DNA from: an uncultured beta proteobacterium
GTDB lineage: Bacteria > Pseudomonadota > Gammaproteobacteria > Burkholderiales > Burkholderiaceae
Reading direction: 5' to 3'
DNA: 15,169 nucleotides
NCBI GenBank assembly: GCA_903827075.1
Contig: CAIKGX010000146.1
Span: 1 to 15,169, forward strand
Below are positions 7,846 to 14,965 of this stretch, piece after piece. Numbering within the stretch: the first letter of the stretch is position 1; each line of letters begins with the position of its first letter. Below the pieces are notes generated by a model that was given only the letters and a program-made list of their open reading frames with translations, did no database searches and had not been told where the DNA came from. A program made the position numbers and the translations under genes.

Positions 7846-8527
7846 GAGGGATATGGACTTTAGTTTTTTGATGATGAAGCGGATTGACTACTGGAATAAA
7901 AAATCCTGGTTCTTAGGCTTATTTTGCCTGTTTATTTCTATTTCCTCTTGGGCCCAAACAAATGCAGTCATATTGGTCTTGGGTGATAGTCTTTCAGCCG
8001 AGTATGGTTTGCCTCGTGGATCTGGTTGGGTCAGCCTCTTAGAACAACAGCTATCTAAGGAGCGCAGTCCTTGGCTGGTTTTTAATGCCAGCATTAGTGG
8101 TGAAACTACTGCTGGTGGCCTTTCCCAACTACCCTCACTTTTAAATCAAAAGAAGCCTGGGATAGTCATGATTGAGTTGGGCGCAAATGATGCTCTGCGA
8201 GGATTGTCCCTTGATGAGTCAAAAAACAATTTACAAAAAATGATTGTGATGAGTAAACAGTCAGGCGCCAAGGTATTGCTATTTGGTATGCAGATACCGC
8301 CAAACTATGGTCAAAAATACACCGCTCAATTTAAGGCCCTCTATCCTGCCTTAGCGAACAAAGAAAAGGTAGCGCTATTGCCCTTCTTCCTAGATGGTGT
8401 AGCTACAAAGCCTGAGTTATTTCAGGCAGACCGGATTCATCCGAATGTCCAAGCACAAAGCGTGCTCTTTAAAAACGTATGGGGCTCGATGGCCCCATAT
8501 CATGCATTACTGAAAACAACTCCTTAA
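7844..8527 (+). CDS. tesA: Periplasmic GDSL-family esterase / lysophospholipase (TesA-like arylesterase)
   Basis: An SGNH hydrolase that cleaves acyl esters or thioesters in the periplasm. With the longest frame (227 aa), block I is VLGDSLSAEYG with nucleophile S49, block II is NASISGETTAGG, block III is ELGANDALRG with N115, and block V is DRIHPN with D196 and H199, so all catalytic blocks are present. A signal peptide ends near SSWA (residue 37). The start is uncertain: ATGs at 7844, 7853, 7871 and 7874 are in frame. The last two give a normal-length signal peptide (MKRIDYWNKK then hydrophobic) but have no ribosome-binding site at usual spacing; GAGGG at 7846-7850 is only 2 bases from the 7853 ATG. 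It is the only plus-strand gene, divergent from the ATPase and convergent with ppiD (14-bp gap). Substrate breadth is unknown. Confidence 0.9.
   Translation: MRDMDFSFLMMKRIDYWNKKSWFLGLFCLFISISSWAQTNAVILVLGDSLSAEYGLPRGSGWVSLLEQQLSKERSPWLVFNASISGETTAGGLSQLPSLLNQKKPGIVMIELGANDALRGLSLDESKNNLQKMIVMSKQSGAKVLLFGMQIPPNYGQKYTAQFKALYPALANKEKVALLPFFLDGVATKPELFQADRIHPNVQAQSVLFKNVWGSMAPYHALLKTTP
8478..8499 (+). other. Strong hairpin in the 3' end of tesA
   Basis: TATGGGGC and GCCCCATA form a perfect 8-bp, partly GC-rich stem with a 6-base loop, extendable by a G-T pair. It lies inside the last codons of tesA. A run of six T follows about 33 bases later (8532-8537), in the 14-bp space between the convergent tesA and ppiD stops. 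That spacing is too long for a classical intrinsic terminator, but the hairpin may protect the tesA mRNA 3' end or take part in termination. It could also be a chance result of codon choice. Confidence 0.35.
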
Positions 8528-8541
8528 GCGCAATTTTTTCC

Positions 8542-10008
8542 TTAACTTCCTGCTCCACCGCTATTAGCGGGTTTAAGTGGATTGATTTCTTTCACGCCTG
8601 CAGTGTTACGCCAATACGCCATGAAACCAGCGAATTCAGACTGAGCAGCTAGCGCTTGAATTTGTTGAGCCTGAGCTTGATGAATTTTGGCATCTACTGC
8701 AGTAGGCTGACGAACCTGATCAATGCGATAGATAGTGATACCAACACCAGGATTGGATACAGACACCACTACCGGCAATTTATCAGAATTGACTGCCATG
8801 ACATCATCCAAAGAAGGACCAACTAAATTTCCCGGTTTATTACGGGAGATCCATGTTGGACTGGCAAAGCCAGATGCATTTTTTGGATCTTTTTCTAAAG
8901 ATGCAAACTTGTCTGTGGCAGCAGCAATAGCAAGCTTCTCGGCAGCGCGTTGGCTGACTTGGCGTCTTACTTCAGATGCCACCTCTTTATAGGGAAGAAT
9001 CTGCGCAGGGTGGAGAGTCACTACACGAGCAGATACAAATACTCCAGGGGTAGTTTGAACTGCTTCAGTATTGCGTTTATTTTTAAGTGCTTCATCACCA
9101 AACAAAGATTGAACTACTTTGGGGTTGGCTAATGGATGATCTTTAGAAACCCCCGTAGCACCACTGCGAGTGACACCCTTTTGAGTTTGAATATTCAATT
9201 TCAACTTATCAGCAGCCGGCTTTAGGCTATCAGATTGGTCATAGGTGATATTGGCAAATTGATCAGCCTTTTCACCAAATATTTTGGAATCTTCTTTGGA
9301 ATCAGCTTTGAGCACAATATATTCAACATCAATATATTCAGGGCTTTCAAAAAGCTTTGCGTTGGCATCATAAAAAGCCTGTAACTCTTCTGAGGTTGGG
9401 CTGACTTTACTTAAATAATCCTTGGCATTAAATTGCAAAGTCTGAACTTGACGTTCGGTCTCATACAAAGAGGAAACAATTTGTGCTAACTTGGGATGGG
9501 CTAACTCCGTTCTGGCAACGGAGTTCACTAATTGCGCTATTTTGAGATCAAAGCTTTGGCCAGCATAAAACTGCTCTTCATTCATCCCATTGCTAGCCAG
9601 CAATTGCTTAAAGCGCGCATCATCAAAACTACCATCTTGGCGATACAAGGCGCGAATTTGAGGAATCTTTTGCAAACTGTTTACTAATTCTTGCTTACCC
9701 ACCTGGAGATGAAGATTAGATACCGCAAAACCTAAAATACGTTGCTGTAACAACTCGTTGAGTATTGCCTGGCGAAATGGCAAACTTTGCGCTATCTGAG
9801 GGCTTCCGCCAACGCGTTCAGCCTGTCTTTTGGCAGCCGCCTCTACTTCTTGAGCGGTAATGGGTTTACCGTTGACCTTCACAATGTCTGTCTCTTTATC
9901 CATAAACTCGGAATAACTGGAGATGCCAAATAGGGCAAAGGAAGGAACAATAAACAGCATCAAAACAAGCTGTAATATTTTTTGGTGCTTACGTACGGAA
10001 TCAAACAT
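8542..10008 (-). CDS. ppiD: PpiD-like membrane-anchored periplasmic chaperone lacking the parvulin domain
   Basis: A 488-residue protein with a cytoplasmic basic tip (MFDSVRKHQK), one membrane segment (about 11-30) and a long periplasmic part, as in PpiD, which helps newly exported proteins at the Sec translocon. The SurA_N-like region (about 33-225) contains VNGKPITAQEVEAAAK and the DGSFDDARFKQLLASNGMNEEQF motif. After EYIVLKADSKED (about 229-240) the sequence runs straight into EKADQFANITYDQSDSLKPAADKLKL (246-271), the part that in PpiD follows the PpiC/parvulin domain. The histidine/GGD-type parvulin signatures are not found anywhere, and the length is about 135 below E. coli PpiD (623). 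The frame is unbroken, so this looks like a settled deletion, not damage. Prolyl isomerase activity is therefore unlikely; holding and chaperone function remains plausible. It lies downstream of lon and tRNA-Val, as ppiD follows lon in E. coli. Confidence 0.85.
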   Translation of the reverse strand: MFDSVRKHQKILQLVLMLFIVPSFALFGISSYSEFMDKETDIVKVNGKPITAQEVEAAAKRQAERVGGSPQIAQSLPFRQAILNELLQQRILGFAVSNLHLQVGKQELVNSLQKIPQIRALYRQDGSFDDARFKQLLASNGMNEEQFYAGQSFDLKIAQLVNSVARTELAHPKLAQIVSSLYETERQVQTLQFNAKDYLSKVSPTSEELQAFYDANAKLFESPEYIDVEYIVLKADSKEDSKIFGEKADQFANITYDQSDSLKPAADKLKLNIQTQKGVTRSGATGVSKDHPLANPKVVQSLFGDEALKNKRNTEAVQTTPGVFVSARVVTLHPAQILPYKEVASEVRRQVSQRAAEKLAIAAATDKFASLEKDPKNASGFASPTWISRNKPGNLVGPSLDDVMAVNSDKLPVVVSVSNPGVGITIYRIDQVRQPTAVDAKIHQAQAQQIQALAAQSEFAGFMAYWRNTAGVKEINPLKPANSGGAGS

Positions 10009-10050
10009 GAATTAATCGCTAGGAAATGAAGTCAATGATGCGAGTGTACT

Positions 10051-10081
10051 AGGCTGAAGGTCTAGGAGATCTAGAAAGCCT
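10051..10081 (-). other. Nested hairpin between tRNA-Val and ppiD
   Basis: Outer arms AGGCT (10051-10055) and AGCCT (10077-10081) enclose inner arms TCTAG (10061-10065) and CTAGA (10071-10075). Read on the minus strand it begins 33 bases after the tRNA 3' end and has no following T-run, so it is more like a processing or mRNA-leader structure than an intrinsic terminator. No promoter for ppiD stands out in 10009-10113. ppiD may be read from a promoter I cannot see or together with the tRNA. Confidence 0.25.
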
Positions 10082-10113
10082 GAAAAGAGCAAAGCCAAGT
10101 GCGATTGGGAAAC

Positions 10114-10189
10114 TGGTGGGCGCTGACGGGATCGAACCGCCGACATTCTGCGTGTAAGGCAGACGCTCTACCATCTGAGCTAAGCGCCC
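10114..10189 (-). tRNA. valT: tRNA-Val, anticodon UAC, with encoded CCA
   Basis: The minus strand folds as a full 76-nt cloverleaf. The acceptor stem is GGGCGCT with AGCGCCC, the D stem GCTC with GAGC, the anticodon stem TCTGC with GCAGA around the loop CTTACAC (anticodon TAC at 10154-10156), and the T stem GGCGG with CCGTC around TTCGATC. The discriminator A and CCA are encoded (10114-10117). Anticodon UAC reads valine codons GUA and GUG, and usually others by modification. It sits between lon and ppiD. The symbol follows one common naming and is not certain. No integrated element or repeated 3' end is present, so there is no sign that it serves as an attachment site here. Confidence 0.97.
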
Positions 10190-10232
10190 CAATTTAATAC
10201 AGACGAGATTGTAACCTAGAGTGGCAACAAAA

Positions 10233-10290
10233 GAAGGGTTCTTTATCAAATGCACCATAAAACTGCAAATAATTTGACTCCAAACCCTTC
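10233..10290 (-). terminator. Long imperfect hairpin after lon, probable terminator
   Basis: Just after the lon stop, the minus strand has GAAGGGTT (10290-10283) pairing perfectly with AACCCTTC (10240-10233), followed by TTTTGTT. Inside, after a symmetric 5/5 internal loop, TCAAA pairs with TTTGA (10277-10273 with 10250-10246), then TGCA with TGCA around a 9-base loop. The three stacked helices and short T-run suggest a terminator, though weaker than a classical one. It would separate lon from tRNA-Val. Confidence 0.5.
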
Positions 10291-10295
10291 AAACA

Positions 10296-12728
10296 TCAAT
10301 GCTTCAGGACATCGCCGGTAGAAACCTTTTCATTAGCTTTGCTAGCTTCTGATGCCTTCTTAGCCAACTCTTCTGGCGTTGGATCGGGCAAAGCCTCTGG
10401 ATTTCGTTCTAAGGCAAGTTCTAGCACTTTATCAATCCAGCGAACGGGAATGATCTCAATCGCATTCTTGACGTTATCAGGAATATCAATCAAATCTTTC
10501 ACGTTTTCTTCAGGAATTAAGGCCAACTTGATTCCACCACGATGGGCTGCCAATAACTTTTCCTTTAGGCCGCCAATAGGCAATACTTCGCCGCGCAGAG
10601 TGATTTCACCAGTCATTGCAACGTCTGAACGAATGGGAATGCCCGTAAATACAGAGACCAAGGCGGTAGTAATCGCAATACCAGCAGATGGACCATCTTT
10701 AGGAGTAGCACCATCTGGGAAGTGAATATGAATATCTTTCTTCTCAAAGGCCTCGTCTGTAATGCCTAAGCGCCTTGCCCTGGAACGAACTACTGTACGA
10801 GCAGCTTCAACAGATTCCTTCATCACATCACCAATAGAACCGGTGCGAGTAATGACACCTTTTCCTGGCATGACAGCTGCTTCAATAGTTAACAAGTCAC
10901 CGCCCACTTCAGTCCATGCCAGACCTGTTACCTGCCCAACTTGGTTTTCTTTTGCAGCCAAACCAAAGTCATACATGCGTACGGATAGGAATTTCTCTAA
11001 GTTATCTTCATTAACAACAATGGGAGCAGCTTCTTTTTTGAGCAAAAGTAGTTTGACTACTTTGCGGCAAACCTTGCTAATCTCACGCTCTAAAGAGCGA
11101 ACGCCTGCTTCACGGGTGTAATAACGAATCATGGAGCGGACGGCGCTCTCTTCGATCTTGAGCTCATCTTTTTTAAGGCCATTATTTTTAATCTGCTTAG
11201 GGATTAAATAATTCATTGCAATATTGGTCTTCTCATCTTCCGTATAACCGGCCAAACGAATAATTTCCAAGCGATCTAAAAGCGGGCCAGGAATATTCAA
11301 TGAGTTGGCTGTAGCAACAAACATCACATCAGACAGATCAAAATCAACTTCAACGTAATGATCTTGGAAGGTGTGATTTTGCTCGGGATCTAAAACCTCT
11401 AGCAATGCACTAGCAGGATCGCCACGGAAATCCATACCCATCTTGTCCACTTCATCTAGAAGGAACAGGGGATTACGAACACCCACCTTAGTTAAGCTAG
11501 AAAGGATCTTGCCTGGCATAGAGCCGATATAGGTACGGCGATGACCGCGGATTTCAGATTCATCACGTACACCACCTAATGCCATGCGCACAAACTTGCG
11601 ATTCGTGGCACGAGCAATGGATTGACCTAGAGAGGTTTTACCAACACCCGGAGGACCCACTAAACAGAGGATTGGTGCCTTTACTCGATCAACACGCTGT
11701 TGAACCGCGAGGTACTCCAAAATGCGTTCTTTGACTTTATCCAGGCCGTAATGGTCTTCATCCAAGACTTTTTCAGCATTGGTCAGGTCATTATTAATTT
11801 TGCTTTTTTTCTTCCAAGGAAGATTCACCAAGGTATCTATGAAATTACGGATTACTGTGGCTTCAGCAGACATCGGTGACATGAGCTTGAGTTTTTTCAA
11901 CTCAGACTCAGCTTTTTTCAAAGCCTCTTTTGGCATGCGAGCAGCCTTGATGCGCTTCTCAAGCTCTTCAAGATCGGCGCCCTCTTCACCCTCACCCAAT
12001 TCTTTTTGAATGGCTTTCACTTGCTCATTTAAGTAGTACTCACGTTGACTCTTTTCCATCTGACGCTTCACGCGTCCACGGATACGCTTTTCTACTTGCA
12101 AGATATCGATCTCGCTTTCTAAATCAGCCAAGAGGCTTTCTAAGCGTTGCACTACATCGGTCATTTCAAGTAGGCGCTGTTTTTGCTCTAGCTTGACGGG
12201 AAGATGCGCGCAAATAGTATCTGCTAAACGGCCAGGATCATCGATGCCGCCTAATGAAGACAAAATTTCTTGAGGAACTTTTTTATTCAGTTTCACGTAC
12301 TGGTCAAACTGAGCCATGATGGCGCGACGCAATGCTTCCGTCTCGTGCGCATCCAAAGCAGAAATAGCAGTGGGTGTTGCTTCGCAGCTAAAGTAGCCTA
12401 GGCTATCTTCAATTTGACTTACTTCTGCGCGCTGAACGCCTTCAACTAACACTTTTACCGTGCCATCAGGCAATTTCAGCATTTGGAGAATATTGGCGAT
12501 GCAACCCACCTCATAGAGGTCCTCAACAGATGGCTCATCTTTAGCGGCCGTCTTTTGGGCGACTAAAAGGACATTTTTGCCAGTTTCCATCGCTGCTTCA
12601 AGGGCTTTAATGGATTTAGGGCGTCCCACAAACAAGGGGATCACCATATGGGGAAATACAACCACATCCCTTAATGGAAGCAGTGGCAGCTGAATAGGTT
12701 CAGAGGGTAGTAATAAGTGGCCAGGCAT
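10296..12728 (-). CDS. lon: ATP-dependent protease Lon (LonA, EC 3.4.21.53)
   Basis: A complete 810-residue LonA, the cytoplasmic AAA+ serine protease that removes misfolded and short-lived regulatory proteins. The N-terminal substrate-binding domain starts with LPLLPLRDVVVFPHMVIPLFVGR, and the coiled-coil region holds the REYYLNEQ motif. The AAA+ module has Walker A GPPGVGKT (358-365, K364) and Walker B LFLLDEVDK. The protease domain has DGPSAGIA with nucleophile S681 and GGLKEKLLAAHRGG with K724, each two residues beyond E. coli S679 and K722 as recalled, so the Ser-Lys dyad is intact. The C-terminus extends about 25 residues beyond E. coli Lon as a charged, Lys/Glu/Ala-rich tail. The ATG is backed by GGAGG at 9 bases. 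It lies downstream of clpX with its own heat-shock-type promoter, and upstream of tRNA-Val and ppiD. Confidence 0.98.
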   Translation of the reverse strand: MPGHLLLPSEPIQLPLLPLRDVVVFPHMVIPLFVGRPKSIKALEAAMETGKNVLLVAQKTAAKDEPSVEDLYEVGCIANILQMLKLPDGTVKVLVEGVQRAEVSQIEDSLGYFSCEATPTAISALDAHETEALRRAIMAQFDQYVKLNKKVPQEILSSLGGIDDPGRLADTICAHLPVKLEQKQRLLEMTDVVQRLESLLADLESEIDILQVEKRIRGRVKRQMEKSQREYYLNEQVKAIQKELGEGEEGADLEELEKRIKAARMPKEALKKAESELKKLKLMSPMSAEATVIRNFIDTLVNLPWKKKSKINNDLTNAEKVLDEDHYGLDKVKERILEYLAVQQRVDRVKAPILCLVGPPGVGKTSLGQSIARATNRKFVRMALGGVRDESEIRGHRRTYIGSMPGKILSSLTKVGVRNPLFLLDEVDKMGMDFRGDPASALLEVLDPEQNHTFQDHYVEVDFDLSDVMFVATANSLNIPGPLLDRLEIIRLAGYTEDEKTNIAMNYLIPKQIKNNGLKKDELKIEESAVRSMIRYYTREAGVRSLEREISKVCRKVVKLLLLKKEAAPIVVNEDNLEKFLSVRMYDFGLAAKENQVGQVTGLAWTEVGGDLLTIEAAVMPGKGVITRTGSIGDVMKESVEAARTVVRSRARRLGITDEAFEKKDIHIHFPDGATPKDGPSAGIAITTALVSVFTGIPIRSDVAMTGEITLRGEVLPIGGLKEKLLAAHRGGIKLALIPEENVKDLIDIPDNVKNAIEIIPVRWIDKVLELALERNPEALPDPTPEELAKKASEASKANEKVSTGDVLKH

Positions 12729-12737
12729 GGGGCAATT

Positions 12738-12742
12738 CCTCC
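12738..12742 (-). promoter_or_regulatory. Ribosome-binding site of lon (GGAGG)
   Basis: GGAGG on the minus strand lies 9 bases before the ATG at 12726-12728. It is the best Shine-Dalgarno in the window and fixes the lon start. Confidence 0.85.
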
Positions 12743-12820
12743 AAAGTAGTCAATCCTCAAAAAACTCTAAAAATGTCTACCTACTATATACGGACATTAT
12801 TTATGAATAGGATACTACCT

Positions 12821-12848
12821 ATATGGGTGTGACCCAGTGAAAAACAAG
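12821..12848 (-). promoter_or_regulatory. Heat-shock (sigma-32/RpoH type) promoter of lon
   Basis: On the minus strand, CTTGTTT (12848-12842) is followed after 13 bases by ACCCATAT (12828-12821). This fits the sigma-32 consensus CTTGAAA - 11 to 16 - CCCCATnT closely: the CTTG core and the CCCATnT element both match. Transcription would start near 12814, giving a leader of about 85 bases to the lon ATG. lon is a classic heat-shock gene, so the position makes sense. A 5-bp inverted repeat (TGGGT, 3 bases, ACCCA; 12824-12836) overlaps the -10 element and part of the spacer. Confidence 0.72.
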
Positions 12849-12871
12849 AGGGAAATATGCTAAAAATGTGC

Positions 12872-12901
12872 AAAAAAGACCTAAATCAGGGTGAAAACCC
12901 T
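12872..12901 (-). terminator. Possible weak terminator after clpX
   Basis: Shortly after the clpX stop the minus strand has AGGGT, a 4-base loop and ACCCT (12901-12888), then 10 bases, then a run of six T (12877-12872). The stem is short and the T-run is not adjacent, so at best this is a leaky terminator between clpX and lon. Some read-through into lon is likely. Confidence 0.3.
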
Positions 12902-12907
12902 TAAAAA

Positions 12908-14281
12908 CTAGGCCTTTTTGCTTAATTCAGCAGATTCATCATCCTGCTTGTATACCAAGATGGGTTTTCCGCCCTCCTGGATCGAACTTTCGTCGATGAC
13001 TACCTTTTGAACATTCTTCAAAGATGGCAAGTCATACATGACATCCATTAAAGATCCTTCAAGGATTGAACGTAAACCGCGAGCACCGGTTTTACGGGCA
13101 ATCGCCTTTTTGGCAATGGCCGATAAAGCGGCTGGACGAACTTCCAGTTCTGAGCCTTCCATGGTCAACAATGCCTGGTATTGCTTAACCAGAGCATTTT
13201 TAGGCTCTGTAAGGATCTCAATCAGAGCCTTCTCATCCAATTGCAGCAAAGTAGCGACTACTGGCAAACGGCCAATTAATTCTGGGATCAGGCCAAACTT
13301 AATTAAATCTTCTGGTTCCACTTCAATCAAGAGGTCGCTTACACCGCGATCATCTTTACCGGGCACTGTGGCATTAAATCCAATACCTGTCTTGGCAGTA
13401 CGCTGTTGAATCACCTTCTCCAGGCCATCAAATGCCCCGCCACAGATAAACAAGATATTGGTGGTATCGACTTGTAAGAAGTCTTGATTGGGGTGTTTAC
13501 GACCGCCCTGAGGTGGAACTGAAGCCATCGTGCCTTCAACCAACTTCAGCAAAGCTTGTTGCACACCCTCGCCGGAAACGTCACGGGTGATGGATGGGTT
13601 ATCCGACTTACGGGAAATCTTATCAATCTCATCGATGTAAACAATCCCGCGCTGGGCTTTTTCAACGTTGTAGTCACAAGCTTGCAGTAGCTTTTGAATG
13701 ATGTTTTCAACGTCTTCACCAACATAGCCTGCTTCAGTTAAGGTGGTGGCATCAGCCATCACAAATGGCACATCAAGCATACGAGCGAGTGTTTGAGCCA
13801 ATAATGTTTTTCCTGAACCAGTCGGTCCAATCAACAAAATATTGCTCTTGGCCAATTCAACGCCATCGACCATGGCTTTAGCAGGAACTTTAGACTTCGC
13901 CTTGTCAGAACTCTTATCGGCTGCCTCAAGAGGCTTACCGTCTTTATCCAACTTTTCTTTTTTAGGCTTTGGTAAATATTGCAAGCGCTTGTAATGGTTG
14001 TACACCGCCACTGCTAAGTTTTTCTTAGCGTGATCTTGACCAATCACATACTGATCCAAGTTATCACGAATTTGATGGGGCGTTGGCAATGAGTCGTCGC
14101 CATCCTCTTTAGGGAGCTTAGCAATTTCTTCTTGAATGATGTCGGTACACAGATCAATACACTCATCACAGATAAAAACAGAGGGGCCAGCAATCAACTT
14201 TTTGACTTCATGCTGACTCTTGCCACAAAAAGAGCAATACAGAACTTTATCTGCGCTAGTAGTAGAGGTGGTATCGCTCAA
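12908..14281 (-). CDS. clpX: ClpX, ATP-dependent unfoldase subunit of ClpXP
   Basis: ClpX forms the AAA+ hexamer that recognises, unfolds and feeds proteins into ClpP. The N-terminal zinc-binding domain has YCSFCGKSQ and FICDECIDLC with C16, C19, C38 and C41. Walker A is GPTGSGKT (152-159), pore loop GYVG is at 185-188, Walker B is VYIDEID (214-220), the ClpP-docking IGF loop is at 300-302 and sensor 2 is GARGLR (399-404). The protein has 457 residues against 424 in E. coli. Most of the excess is a Lys/Asp-rich insert at about 102-138, between YNHYKRL and the VELAKSNILL strand before Walker A. The start codon is TTG: an in-frame TAG lies 12 bases upstream, no ATG occurs before the zinc finger, and AGG precedes it at 8 bases. 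It follows clpP by 18 bp, so the two form an operon. Confidence 0.97.
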   Translation of the reverse strand: MSDTTSTTSADKVLYCSFCGKSQHEVKKLIAGPSVFICDECIDLCTDIIQEEIAKLPKEDGDDSLPTPHQIRDNLDQYVIGQDHAKKNLAVAVYNHYKRLQYLPKPKKEKLDKDGKPLEAADKSSDKAKSKVPAKAMVDGVELAKSNILLIGPTGSGKTLLAQTLARMLDVPFVMADATTLTEAGYVGEDVENIIQKLLQACDYNVEKAQRGIVYIDEIDKISRKSDNPSITRDVSGEGVQQALLKLVEGTMASVPPQGGRKHPNQDFLQVDTTNILFICGGAFDGLEKVIQQRTAKTGIGFNATVPGKDDRGVSDLLIEVEPEDLIKFGLIPELIGRLPVVATLLQLDEKALIEILTEPKNALVKQYQALLTMEGSELEVRPAALSAIAKKAIARKTGARGLRSILEGSLMDVMYDLPSLKNVQKVVIDESSIQEGGKPILVYKQDDESAELSKKA

Positions 14282-14299
14282 GTTGTCAGCCTATGTAAA

Positions 14300-14929
14300 T
14301 TAAGGACGCTTATCGATGACTTTATCGATCAAGCCATATTCTTGTGCTTGCTCAGCAGACATGAAATTATCGCGATCAGTATCTTTAGCAATGGTCTCGA
14401 TAGTTTGACCAGTGCGGTCAGCCAGAATCTTATTGAGACGCTCACGCAAGTAAAGAATTTCACGGGCTTGGATTTCAATATCAGATGCTTGGCCACGGGC
14501 ACCGCCTAATGGCTGATGAATCATGACGCGTGAATTTGGTAATGCATAACGTTTACCTTTTTCACCGGCACACAATAAAAACGCACCCATACTTGCCGCC
14601 ATACCCATGCACAAGGTACTGACATGTGGCTTGATAAATTGCATGGTGTCGTAAATTGCTAAACCAGCCGATACCGAGCCGCCAGGTGAATTGATATACA
14701 GAGAAATTTCTTTATCTGGATTTTCACTCTCAAGGAAGAGCAGCTGCGCAATCACTAAATTGGCAGTTTGGTCATTTACTTCACCCACCAAAAAAACCAC
14801 ACGTTCTCTTAATAAACGCGAGTAGATGTCATAAGCTCTCTCACCTCGACCAGAGGTTTCGATCACCATCGGAACCAAGCCCAATCCTCGGGGCTCTACA
14901 TTCTCAGATTGGAAATGATTCAGGTTCAT
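14300..14929 (-). CDS. clpP: ClpP, proteolytic subunit of ClpXP
   Basis: A 209-residue serine peptidase (family S14) that forms the double-heptamer chamber degrading proteins delivered by ClpX. The catalytic triad is S113 in GMAASMGAFLL, H138 in VMIHQPLGG and D187 in DTDRDNFMSA. Each is two residues beyond the E. coli precursor positions (111, 136, 185, as recalled), so the enzyme is complete. The N-terminus (MNLNHFQSENVEPRGLGLVPMVIE) resembles the short propeptide removed by self-cleavage in other ClpPs. The ATG has AAAGG about 9 bases upstream. It lies 36 bp after tig and 18 bp before clpX, the standard tig-clpP-clpX operon. Any tig-proximal promoter lies outside the window. Confidence 0.98.
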   Translation of the reverse strand: MNLNHFQSENVEPRGLGLVPMVIETSGRGERAYDIYSRLLRERVVFLVGEVNDQTANLVIAQLLFLESENPDKEISLYINSPGGSVSAGLAIYDTMQFIKPHVSTLCMGMAASMGAFLLCAGEKGKRYALPNSRVMIHQPLGGARGQASDIEIQAREILYLRERLNKILADRTGQTIETIAKDTDRDNFMSAEQAQEYGLIDKVIDKRP

Positions 14930-14965
14930 GTGATCAGGCCTTTAGTGAATAGATGCTGAATAATA

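Noticed and set aside
10009..10189. tRNA-Val as integration site of a mobile element
   Set aside because: No duplicated tRNA end, integrase gene or foreign-looking block follows it; ppiD is next.
10190..10232. Promoter of tRNA-Val (TACAAT as -10)
   Set aside because: TACAAT is well placed, but no matching -35 is found at proper spacing, so I did not list it.
10049..10258. 69-codon minus-strand frame covering the tRNA gene
   Set aside because: The LAQMVERLPYTQNVGGSIPSAPT text is simply the tRNA-Val sequence read as protein, a well-known false call.
13038..13409. 123-codon plus-strand frame in clpX, and a similar one at 14132-14509
   Set aside because: Antisense shadows of clpX and clpP, whose motifs are unmistakable.
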